Source of the DNA: JAGTVB01 sp964624765
Lineage (GTDB): Bacteria; Pseudomonadota; Gammaproteobacteria; HK1
Length of the DNA: 19,245 nt
Reading direction: 5' to 3'
NCBI GenBank assembly: GCA_964624765.1
Contig: CAZUZO010000057.1
Coordinates: forward strand, 1 to 19,245
In this document: positions 1 through 6,017 of the stretch, piece by piece
How the letters are laid out: each line of letters begins with the position of its first letter
Position numbering within the stretch: the stretch's first letter is position 1
Made by a program: the position numbers and the translations under genes
Notes under the pieces: generated by a model
What the model saw: only the letters and a program-made list of their open reading frames with translations
Told to the model about the DNA's origin: nothing
The model's database searches: none

Positions 1-31
1 TCCGTCCGCCTGGCTCTCGGGCCGCTCGCGA

Positions 32-48
32 CGGTTTTTTCACAACCT
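32..48 (+). repeat. 17-bp inverted repeat, left copy
   Basis: The sequence CGGTTTTTTCACAACCT is matched exactly by its reverse complement at 4622-4638. The two copies enclose the degraded defence genes, the recombinase remnant and tRNA-Asn. Flanking bases show no long further identity. It could be the edge of an old mobile segment or a dispersed short repeat of this genome; the window alone cannot decide. Confidence 0.6.
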
Positions 49-129
49 CTGAGACCTGGTACTGGCTTCTTGTGGCGGGCTTTGTGCTTGCTACGGCTCG
101 ATGTCATCGAGCGTCTGCCGGGGCGCGGC

Positions 130-996
130 ATGACCGGAGCTCTTTGCCCTACCCCGGGTCAGCTTCTCAAGGGCTCGCTCTTCAACGAGCCGATGCGCGT
201 GGAGATCGTCGAGGCCAACGGTCCGGAGAGTTGGGCCGTCGGCCTGGTCGGGACGCAGTCCGAACGCTTCCGGAAGGTGACGCTGACGGCCGCCGATCTC
301 GAGCACCTCAGCATCCTGGGTACGCAGCGTTCCTTCCATGGCGACGGCCGCCTTCTCCGCCTCGGGCTCCAGGCCTACGCTCTCGGCATCGCCTACGAGT
401 TCGATCCGTATTTCGGCCTGTCGATCTCTCGTGTCGATCCACTGCCGCATCAGCTCGAGGCGATCTGCGACTATCTGCTCAAGCTCGCGCGCGTCCGGTT
501 CCTGCTGGCCGATGACGCGGGTGCCGGCAAGACGATCATGTCGGGGCTGCTCATTCGGGAGCTCGAGCTTCGGGGGCTTGCCGAGCGCATCCTGATCGTC
601 TGTCCGGCCAACCTCGCTTTCCGATGGCAGCGCGAACTGAAGGAGAAGTTCGACGCGAAGTTCCTGGTGATGAAGGGGCAGGACATCCGCGACCAGTTCG
701 GCGTGCACCAGTGGCTCGAACGCCGCCGAGTGATCACGTCGCTCGATCTGGCGAAGCGCGCCGACATCCTGCCTGGACTTCGGCAGGTCCACTGGGATCT
801 CGTCATCGTCGACGAGGCCCACCGCATGTCGGCTTCCGACGAGTCGCACAAGAGCCTGCGCTATGAGGGCGCGACTCCAGGAGCCGATCCGCGACCCGGC
901 GCGGCTCGACTGGAACGAGGTCACCTAGGTGGCGCACTACTACTTGGCGGTGAACGCGATGACGCAACCGATGCAGGTGAGGGAAAACGGCTCTGA
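130..996 (+). pseudogene. Truncated SNF2/DEAH-type helicase (DISARM DrmD / Hma helicase-like), front end only
   Basis: This is the N-terminal part of a large SNF2-superfamily helicase of the kind found in DISARM and Hma anti-phage systems. From an ATG at 130 the frame shows the typical lead-in (PGQLLKGSLFNEPMRV), a Q-rich contact region (PHQLEAICDYLL), Walker A / motif I as DDAGAGKTIMSG, motif Ia (IVCPANLAFRWQREL) and motif II as VIVDEAHRMS. Family similarity stops at SLRY near 864. The rest, up to the stop at 996, is out-of-frame sequence, and the whole second RecA-like domain (motifs IV-VI) is missing; full-length relatives are about 900-1,100 residues. The open frame extends upstream to 70, but the ATG at 130 precedes the conserved start. 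It cannot act as a helicase. The break is a deletion, since unrelated coding-like sequence follows at once in another frame. Confidence 0.8.
866..928 (+). pseudogene. Short coding remnant after the helicase break (unrecognised)
   Basis: Directly after the helicase breakpoint, the frame shifted by one base reads RLQEPIRDPARLDWNEVT and then TAG at 926-928. It is followed by a second short open stretch (929-1015). The amino acid pattern looks like genuine protein rather than a shadow frame, so it is probably the tail of the gene that once followed the helicase. I could not place it in a family. A methylase (DUF1156 type) would be expected here in an Hma locus, but nothing seen proves that. Confidence 0.35.
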
Positions 997-1015
997 CTAC
1001 GAAGCCGACCCATGA
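929..1015 (+). CDS. Micro-ORF of 28 codons, GTG start, unrecognised
   Basis: The frame reads from GTG at 929 to TGA at 1013-1015, with the core motif YYLAVNAMTQPMQVREN. Its stop overlaps (ATGA) a seven-codon ORF (1012-1035, MSAKDDR), which itself overlaps by ATGA the start of the AAA ATPase at 1032. This staircase of overlapping stops and starts suggests that small remnants of former genes keep translation coupled into the ATPase. No function is claimed; it may simply be decay debris. Confidence 0.3.
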   Translation: MAHYYLAVNAMTQPMQVRENGSDYEADP

Positions 1016-1031
1016 GCGCAAAGGACGACCG

Positions 1032-2183
1032 ATGAGCAAGAATCTGAGATTCCGTCGCCTGCACTTGCTTAATTGGAAGAACTTCGCGCGTGCCGAGGTC
1101 GCTATACCGGACTGCGTCTTTCTGGTAGGTCCCAACGCTTCTGGGAAGTCCAACTTCTTGGATGCAGTTCGCTTCTTCCGAGATCTCGCCTCCACCGGTG
1201 GCGGCTTTCAGGAGGCCATCTCTCGTCGCGGCGGTGTGAGGACAATCCGCTGTTTGGCCGCTCGGCGTTACCCGGACATCGAGATTTGTGTCGAGCTGCA
1301 GGAGAGGGACGATGGCCGGAGGTGGGTGTACGAGCTGGCCTTCAATCAAGACAAACAGCGCCGTGCGCAGGTAAGCAAGGAACGCGTGCGTTGTGATCAA
1401 CGCGAGCTCCTCGCCCGGCCCAACAAGGAAGACAGCTCCGACCCTGCCCGGCTGACGCAGACCTTCCTCGAGCAGGTCAACGTGAATCGAGACTTCCGCG
1501 ACCTGGCGACGTTCTTTGCGTCCATCCGATATTTGCACATCGTGCCCCAGTTCGTGAGGGAGCCGGATCGCTCAGTAGGCCGCGTGAATGACCCCTATGG
1601 CGGGGATTTCCTGGAGCAGGTGGCGAAGACGCAGGACCGGACCCTGAACGCCCGGCTGAGGAGGATTCAACAAGCGCTTCGCGTGGCGGTTCCGCAGCTT
1701 CAGGAGGTCGAGTTGTGGCGGGATGCCCGCGGAACGCCCCATCTCCGGGGCAAATACCAGCATTGGCGCCCGCAGGGCGCATGGCAGACCGAGGAACAAT
1801 TCTCGGACGGGACGCTGCGGCTGATGGGCCTACTCTGGTTGGCGATCGACAAGGAAGGGCCCTTGCTACTCGAAGAGCCGGAGCTCTCGCTGCACCCGGA
1901 AATCGTGCGTGTGCTGCTGCAGATGCTTGCGCGCGTTCAACGCCGCACCGGACGGCAGATCTTCCTCAGCACCCACTCTCCTGACTTGCTGCGCGATGAG
2001 GGAATTGGACTGGATGAGGTGCTGCTGCTTGTTCCCGTGAGTGAAGGCACCGAGGTGACGACGGCGGGCTCCCATCAGGACATCCGCGACCTGTTGCAGG
2101 GTGGGCTCTCGCTGGCCGACGTCGTGATCCCCAGAACCCGGCCTGAGAGAGCAGGGCAACTTACCCTGTTTGGCGATGAGTGA
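1032..2183 (+). CDS. AAA family ATPase (AAA_21 / OLD-like, ABC-type ATP-binding)
   Basis: A 383-residue soluble ATPase of the SMC/ABC-like AAA_21 group, common in defence islands and often paired with a DUF4276-type partner. All nucleotide-binding elements are present: the N-terminal strand LNWKNF, Walker A GPNASGKS at residues 33-40, a signature-like QFSDGTLRL near 256-264 with SDG at 258-260, Walker B LLLEEPELSLHPE at about 278-290, and the H-loop STHSPD with His315. The start is ATG 1032, after AAAGGA at about 1020; the stop overlaps the next frame by four bases (GTGA). It is the only defence-type gene in the left region that appears complete. The role is inferred: an NTP-driven sensor or regulator of a partner nuclease. 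It has no own TOPRIM domain, so it is not a full OLD protein. Whether it does anything without its truncated partner is unknown. Confidence 0.85.
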   Translation: MSKNLRFRRLHLLNWKNFARAEVAIPDCVFLVGPNASGKSNFLDAVRFFRDLASTGGGFQEAISRRGGVRTIRCLAARRYPDIEICVELQERDDGRRWVYELAFNQDKQRRAQVSKERVRCDQRELLARPNKEDSSDPARLTQTFLEQVNVNRDFRDLATFFASIRYLHIVPQFVREPDRSVGRVNDPYGGDFLEQVAKTQDRTLNARLRRIQQALRVAVPQLQEVELWRDARGTPHLRGKYQHWRPQGAWQTEEQFSDGTLRLMGLLWLAIDKEGPLLLEEPELSLHPEIVRVLLQMLARVQRRTGRQIFLSTHSPDLLRDEGIGLDEVLLLVPVSEGTEVTTAGSHQDIRDLLQGGLSLADVVIPRTRPERAGQLTLFGDE

Positions 2184-2185
2184 GG

Positions 2186-2452
2186 ATGCCGGGGCCTGTG
2201 ATCATCTCTGCAGCGGTGGAGGGCACCGTGGACGAAGCAGCGGTACTCGGTCCAACCCCGCTCCAGGGAATGCTCTTCCCGGAGATGGAGGCTACCGTGA
2301 AGGTCCGCGGGCGCGGCGGGCGGGGCCGTGGCCGGCGCACGGGCGCCGAGGTGTCGGATGAGAGCCTCGCCAACGCCCTCTCGGCCCTTTACCCCAAGGG
2401 TAGCGAGGAGAAGCGCCTGCTCGACGCGATGCTGCTGGCGGTGCCGCGATAA
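2186..2452 (+). pseudogene. Chimeric remnant: DUF4276-like N-terminus fused to unrelated coding tail
   Basis: The open frame can start at GTG 2180 (overlapping the ATPase stop) or ATG 2186. The first ~17 residues (PGPVIISAAVEGTVDEA) look like the start of a DUF4276 protein, the usual partner of AAA_21 ATPases. The VEGTVDEA stretch resembles the first acidic motif of TOPRIM-like nucleases (inference). After this the similarity stops; the remaining ~70 residues carry a Gly/Arg stretch (RGRGGRGRGRR) and an ordinary helical C-terminus (SALYPKGSEEKRLLDAML) that I do not recognise. DUF4276 proteins are normally around 200 residues, so the partner is truncated and joined in frame to the end of another gene. 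It is translationally coupled to the ATPase. Any function is doubtful. Confidence 0.5.
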
Positions 2453-2464
2453 TATGTAATTATC
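2448..2464. promoter_or_regulatory. Palindromic candidate operator before the DUF433/DUF5615 pair
   Basis: GATAAT-ATGTA-ATTATC is a perfect 6-bp inverted repeat with a 5-bp spacer in an AT-rich patch just upstream of the antitoxin. It overlaps the stop of the preceding frame and lies 22 bases before the ATG. The position and symmetry fit autoregulation by an antitoxin, and the AT-rich sequence could also contain the -10 element. A strong ribosome binding site, GGAGGT at 2474-2479, follows 7 bases before the ATG. Confidence 0.45.
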
Positions 2465-2486
2465 TTGTAAACCGGAGGTAGCGACC

Positions 2487-2738
2487 ATGATCATCACGGA
2501 TCGCATCGAAATCAACCCCAAGATTATGCTCGGCAAACCCGTCATCAGGGGAACGCGCATTCCCGTCGAACTCATCCTGCGCAAGCTGGGCGAGGGTGCA
2601 ACGGAGGCGGATCTCTGCGATGCCTATCCAGGCCTGACACCGGAGGACATCCGGGCCGCCGCGGCGTACGCAGCCGACACCCTGGCGCACGAAGAAACCA
2701 TTCTTCTGGAGCCTTCGAATAAAGCGGCAACCGGCTAA
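2487..2738 (+). CDS. DUF433 family antitoxin
   Basis: An 83-residue protein with the complete DUF433 signature: the N-terminal ITDRIEINPKIMLGKPVIRG, then GTRIPVELILRKLGEGATE and DAYPGLTPEDIRAAAAYA. DUF433 proteins carry a helix-turn-helix-like fold and act as the antitoxin partner of DUF5615 PIN-like proteins; they are expected to bind both the toxin and their own promoter. The start ATG 2487 is fixed by GGAGGT 7 bases upstream. The stop is followed 3 bases later by the toxin ATG, an antitoxin-first operon. The pair sits inside the degraded defence locus, directly before the DUF499 remnant. Confidence 0.88.
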   Translation: MIITDRIEINPKIMLGKPVIRGTRIPVELILRKLGEGATEADLCDAYPGLTPEDIRAAAAYAADTLAHEETILLEPSNKAATG

Positions 2739-2741
2739 GGC

Positions 2742-3104
2742 ATGCGCTTTCTGGCAGACGAGAGCTGCGACTTTGCCGTGGTACGAGCGTTGCGAAGCGC
2801 GGGCCACGATGTGGTGGCGGTCCGGGATACGGATCCCGGGGCGCCGGACGAAGCGGTCATCGGACTCGCCTTGCAGGAATCCCGGGTCCTGCTCACCGAG
2901 GACAAGGACTTCGGCCAGCTGGTGTTCGCCAGCGCGGCGGGATCGGCCGGCGTGATTTTCATTCGGTTTCCGGCCAGCGCCCGCCGGGCCATGGCGCAAA
3001 CCGTCGTGCAGTTGATCGAATCGCACGCACAGAAGGTCGCTGGTCGCTTCGTCGTTGTGCAGCCCGGCCGGATACGCATATCGGCACGAACCCTGGAGCA
3101 ATGA
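2742..3104 (+). CDS. DUF5615 family PIN-like toxin
   Basis: A 120-residue DUF5615/Mut7-C-type PIN-like domain, the likely ribonuclease toxin of the DUF433 pair. Visible PIN-like acidic positions are Asp6-Glu7 (FLADESCD), Asp36-Glu37 (PDEAV) and Asp54/Asp56 in TEDKDFG (52-58). The segment VIFIRFPA and a C-terminal strand (GRFVVVQPGRIRIS) complete the fold. Length is normal and the frame appears intact, so the pair may be active. The stop (TGA 3102-3104) overlaps the ATG of the DUF499 frame at 3101 by ATGA, so the toxin and the defence ATPase remnant are translationally coupled. Catalysis is known for PIN relatives and only inferred here. Confidence 0.85.
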   Translation: MRFLADESCDFAVVRALRSAGHDVVAVRDTDPGAPDEAVIGLALQESRVLLTEDKDFGQLVFASAAGSAGVIFIRFPASARRAMAQTVVQLIESHAQKVAGRFVVVQPGRIRISARTLEQ

Positions 3105-4171
3105 CCATGGAGCCGTGGTACAAGGTGGCGACGCCGCGCAAAGAGGTCCGGGAGGGCCGGTCGTTCAACCCGGACGAGTTCGCCATCGCCCTCGAGCCGG
3201 TTGTCGCGGGGACGGCCCCGGAGGACTACCGCAAGCCTGACCAGTTCTTCGCCCGCACGTGCTTCACTCGGGCGCTGCGCGAGCACGCGGGGATGGTGCT
3301 GCGAAGGCTCGGAGGCCGGACCGACAACACCGCGCCGGTGCTCACGCTCATCACGCAGTTCGGTGGCGGCAAGACGCACACCCTGGCGGCGCTCTACCAT
3401 CTCGCGACCCACGGCGACACGGTCTCCGGTGATCCGGGTGTGGCCGCGTTGGTGCGCGAAGCCGGCCTGGCGGCCGTCCCGAAGGCGAAGGTCGGCGTGT
3501 TCGTAGGCAACGCCTGGGACCCGCGCGAAGGACGCGAGACGCCATGGATCGACATCGCGTGCCAGCTCGCCGGTGACAGGCGCGTCGAGGCGCTCGGAGC
3601 GGCCGCGAGGACCACACCCCCCGGCACGGATGCCATCGCGCGCGTCTTCCAGGCGGCACAAGCGCCGGTGCCCGAGCCCGGCCCGGCGCCCGCACCCGGA
3701 TCAGGCCCGGCTGTCGCAACACGGACGCTGCGCTTGTCGGGCACCGTTCCGCCGGAGGTATGGAACCGCCTGGGCACGAAGATTCTGCCGACGCTGCGCT
3801 CGGGTTCGGATCTGAGTATTGGGGTCGAGTTCGCGGTCATCGTGCCCGAGGGGTCTGCCAACGGCCTCGCGGCGGAGCTTCGGCAGATCCTGCAGGAGCT
3901 TGGGCTCAGCGATGCGGTTCGTATCGATCGAGATCGCTGGGGGTATGAGGCATGGCCAGCGCCGCAACATCGTCGTGACCGCCGACGAGGCTTAGCGCAG
4001 ACAGACCGGCTTCATCGGCACCCCGAAGGACGCGATTCGCCGTATTCAGGCCGAGTACGATCGCCTGCAGAACCGGATCGACGCCCTGTACGACGCCATG
4101 TATGTCGACAGGCTCGATGCTCGGATCGATGCAGCTTTTGTCGACTGCCAGGCCGCCGAGTGGCGCAGTGA
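3101..4171 (+). pseudogene. DUF499 ATPase (Hma ATPase-like), internally deleted and with a replaced tail
   Basis: The first ~190 residues are a classic DUF499 N-terminus: EPWYKVATPRKEVREGRSFN, the FFARTCFTRALREHAGMVLRR segment's core, and Walker A as TQFGGGKTHTLAAL. After RTTPPGTDAIARVFQAAQAP the frame jumps to the Pro-rich linker (EPGPAPAPGSGP) and the C-terminal domain (SGTVPPEVWNRLGTKILP ... LRQILQELGLSDAVRI). In the family, the Walker B stretch and several hundred residues lie between these parts; intact proteins are about 1,000 residues. The fusion stays in frame. Real similarity ends near 3935; from there to the stop at 4171 the frame runs out of phase through a recombinase remnant. DUF499 proteins are the ATPase of Hma-type anti-phage systems and usually sit beside a DUF1156 methylase, absent here. 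Without Walker B it should not hydrolyse ATP. Confidence 0.8.
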
Positions 4172-4390
4172 GCAGCGGAAACGCCTGGAACTAATCCGCG
4201 GACACCAAAATGCTAACCAGACCAACCTGGAGGAGGGCATCCGCCTGCTCGAACTCGCGCAGAAGGCCGGTGCGCTGTTTCGCAAGCAGTCCCCGGCCGA
4301 AAAACGCCGGTTGCTCGGCTTTGTACTATCGAACTGCATCTGCAGGGACGGTTAGCTCACGGCCGCATACCGCCAACCGTTTGGCCTACT
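3996..4390 (+). pseudogene. C-terminal remnant of a zinc-ribbon serine recombinase
   Basis: After a TAG at 3993-3995 the frame reads TGFIGTPKDAIRRIQAEYD, RLQNRIDALYDAMYVDRLDAR, AAEWRSEQRKRLELI, NQTNLEEGIRLLELAQKAG and EKRRLLGFVLSNCICRDG, the coiled-coil and C-terminal end of large site-specific serine recombinases. The catalytic and zinc domains are missing. An in-frame TAG at 4353-4355 stands where relatives have a Glu codon; translation beyond it still matches the family (LTAAYRQPFGLLG, to about 4390). So the fragment has lost its front and gained an amber mutation. The largest uninterrupted ATG frame is 4098-4355. It may be what is left of the enzyme that moved the island. Confidence 0.75.
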
Positions 4391-4460
4391 CGGAAACAAG
4401 CTGATCGCGCTGGAAAGCAAACAGCCGGTTGATCGCGCTCAAACCGGCATTGCTGATAAC

Positions 4461-4536
4461 TGGCTCCCCGGGACGGGCTCGAACCGCCGACCTAGTGGTT
4501 AACAGCCACCCGCTCTACCGACTGAGCTACCGGGGA
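4461..4536 (-). tRNA. tRNA-Asn (anticodon GUU)
   Basis: On the minus strand a 76-base cloverleaf begins TCCCCGG and ends CCGGGGA-G-CCA with the CCA encoded. The D arm GCTCAGTCGGTAGAGC, anticodon loop CTGTTAA (GUU) and T loop TTCGAGC are all standard. tRNA-Asn is a frequent integration site, and a recombinase fragment ends only about 70 bases from its 3' end. Confidence 0.95.
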
Positions 4537-4553
4537 AATGTGCTAAGCGAAGT

Positions 4554-4583
4554 ATACTAACTGGGGCTTCCTAGAAGGGTCAA
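4554..4583 (-). promoter_or_regulatory. Sigma-70-type promoter for tRNA-Asn
   Basis: Read on the minus strand, TTGACC (4578-4583) and TAGTAT (4554-4559) are separated by 18 bases. The -10 box ends 17 bases before the tRNA 5' end, the right distance for a short leader. Confidence 0.6.
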
Positions 4584-4621
4584 TACGAGATCCACTCGAG
4601 CTGTTCGCCGCCTCGGCTCGC

Positions 4622-4638
4622 AGGTTGTGAAAAAACCG
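4622..4638 (-). repeat. 17-bp inverted repeat, right copy
   Basis: AGGTTGTGAAAAAACCG is the exact reverse complement of 32-48. It lies upstream of the tRNA-Asn promoter and about 115 bases beyond the end of the aminotransferase gene. The stretch 4639-4753 shows no gene and no convincing terminator. Confidence 0.6.
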
Positions 4639-4753
4639 GCTATCCGACCCGACACCGGTGTTGGGCGGTGCTCGCCCCTCGCCTATCGATCGGGTATGCG
4701 TCGCGCCGTGCGCCTTGCTCTACTGGCGCTCGCGACATTTTCAAAACGGCTTC

Positions 4754-5944
4754 TCAGTGCGTGCCGAGCACCTTTTCCAGTCGATCCATGGCTTGCGTGA
4801 GGTTTTCCATACTGGTTGCGAAGGAGAGCCGCATGTGGCCGGGGGCACCGAAGGCGGAACCGGGCACCAGCGCCACGCCGGCCTCATTGAGGAGATACTC
4901 CGCCAGCTCGATGTCGTTGCTAACGCTGTGAATGGCTTCGAGCGCCTCCTTCATGTCGGGGAACGCATAAAACGTGCCGTGCGCCGGTAGATACCGTACA
5001 CCTTTCAACCGCGAGAGGCGTTCGGCCACGTACTGGTGGCGCTGCTCGAAGGCCAACACCATTTCCCGGACGCACTCTTGGTCACCGGCCAACGCTGCCT
5101 GGGCTGCGACCTGGGCGATGGAAGTCGGATTCGAGGTGCTCTGGGATTGGATGGTGGTCATTGCCTCGATCAGTGCCTGCGGGCCTGCCGCGTAGCCGAT
5201 TCGCCAGCCGGTCATAGAATAACTCTTGGAGACACCGTTTATCACCACCGTGCGCTGCATGAGATCGGGGCAGGCCATGACGATGTTGGAAAATGGCATG
5301 CCACCCCATAGGATATGTTCATAGATATCATCGGTGACGATGAGTACTTGGGGATGTGCTCGCAGCACCGCCCCGATCTCTGCGAGCTCGGCGCGCGTAT
5401 AGCACATTCCCGTCGGATTGCTAGGGCTGTTCAGGACCAGTAGCCGGGTTTGGGCGGTGATCGTATCAGCGAGCTGCTGCGGGTCGACGGTAAAACCGCT
5501 TTCCATGGAGGTTTCGAGGATGACCGGCTTCCCCTCGGCCAACAGCACCATGTCAGGATACGACACCCAATAGGGGGCTGGGATGATGACTTCGTCGCCT
5601 TTTTCCAACAGCGCGAGCATTAGATTGAATAGCGCGTGCTTGGCGCCGCAGGAGACGATGATCTGTTCGGGGCGATAGTGAAGGCCGTTGTCTCGGATAA
5701 ACTTATCGATGATGGCTTGCTTGAGGGGTGCAATGCCGTCCACCGGCGTGTACTTGGTGAACCCCTGGTCTAAGGCGGCTTTGGCAGCGGCCTTGATGTG
5801 TTCGGGGGTGTCGAAGTCGGGTTCGCCGGCACCCAAGCCAATGATGTCGTGGCCGGCCGCGCGAAGTGCGGCCGTGCGAGCCGTGATGGCCAGCGTGGGA
5901 GAGGCCTTGATCGCCCCTATCCGAGTCGCAAGCGCGATGTCCAC
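4754..5944 (-). CDS. Pyridoxal-phosphate aminotransferase, aspartate aminotransferase type (class I/II, subgroup I-gamma-like)
   Basis: A 396-residue cytosolic PLP enzyme that moves an amino group between aspartate (or a related amino acid) and 2-oxoglutarate. Family marks in order: the N-terminal GLGAGEPDFDTPEHI, KYTPVDGI, the PLP-binding region (SCGAKHALFN near 98), APYWVSYP, NSPSNPTG with Asn176, TDDIYEH with Asp205 and Tyr208, the Schiff-base lysine Lys240 in GVSKSYSMTGWRIGY, and the carboxylate-binding Arg in MRLSFATS. Length is normal. The start is a GTG at 5942-5944, supported by AAAGGAGG on the minus strand 9 bases upstream; MDIALATRIGAIKASPT is the usual beginning. It is divergent from uvrB across 73 bases. 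Exact substrate range cannot be read from sequence; in bacteria lacking the E. coli-type AspC this group provides the main aspartate aminotransferase. Confidence 0.9.
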   Translation of the reverse strand: MDIALATRIGAIKASPTLAITARTAALRAAGHDIIGLGAGEPDFDTPEHIKAAAKAALDQGFTKYTPVDGIAPLKQAIIDKFIRDNGLHYRPEQIIVSCGAKHALFNLMLALLEKGDEVIIPAPYWVSYPDMVLLAEGKPVILETSMESGFTVDPQQLADTITAQTRLLVLNSPSNPTGMCYTRAELAEIGAVLRAHPQVLIVTDDIYEHILWGGMPFSNIVMACPDLMQRTVVINGVSKSYSMTGWRIGYAAGPQALIEAMTTIQSQSTSNPTSIAQVAAQAALAGDQECVREMVLAFEQRHQYVAERLSRLKGVRYLPAHGTFYAFPDMKEALEAIHSVSNDIELAEYLLNEAGVALVPGSAFGAPGHMRLSFATSMENLTQAMDRLEKVLGTH

Positions 5945-5959
5945 CTGTGTTTGCCTCCT

Positions 5960-5988
5960 TTAATCGATGTGGGGGTGGCCGGTACTAT
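5960..5988 (+). promoter_or_regulatory. Possible promoter for uvrB
   Basis: TACTAT at 5983-5988 is a fair -10 box, with a poor -35 (TTAATC, 5960-5965) 17 bases upstream, in the 73-base divergent gap. I see no clear LexA box (CTGT-N8-ACAG) in this gap, so SOS control is not supported by the sequence. Confidence 0.3.
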
Positions 5989-6017
5989 ACGGCAGGGTCA
6001 GGAGAATATAAATCACC

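Noticed and set aside
91..924. 277-codon minus-strand open frame opposite the helicase remnant
   Set aside because: A shadow of GC-rich coding sequence; the plus strand carries clear helicase motifs and the minus translation has no recognisable domain.
2735..3661. 308-codon minus-strand open frame
   Set aside because: Lies opposite the DUF5615 toxin and DUF499, whose motifs are unmistakable; Arg/Pro-rich translation typical of an antisense frame.
5945..6017. LexA (SOS) box before uvrB
   Set aside because: A CTGT is present near 5944 but the matching ACAG at the correct distance is not.
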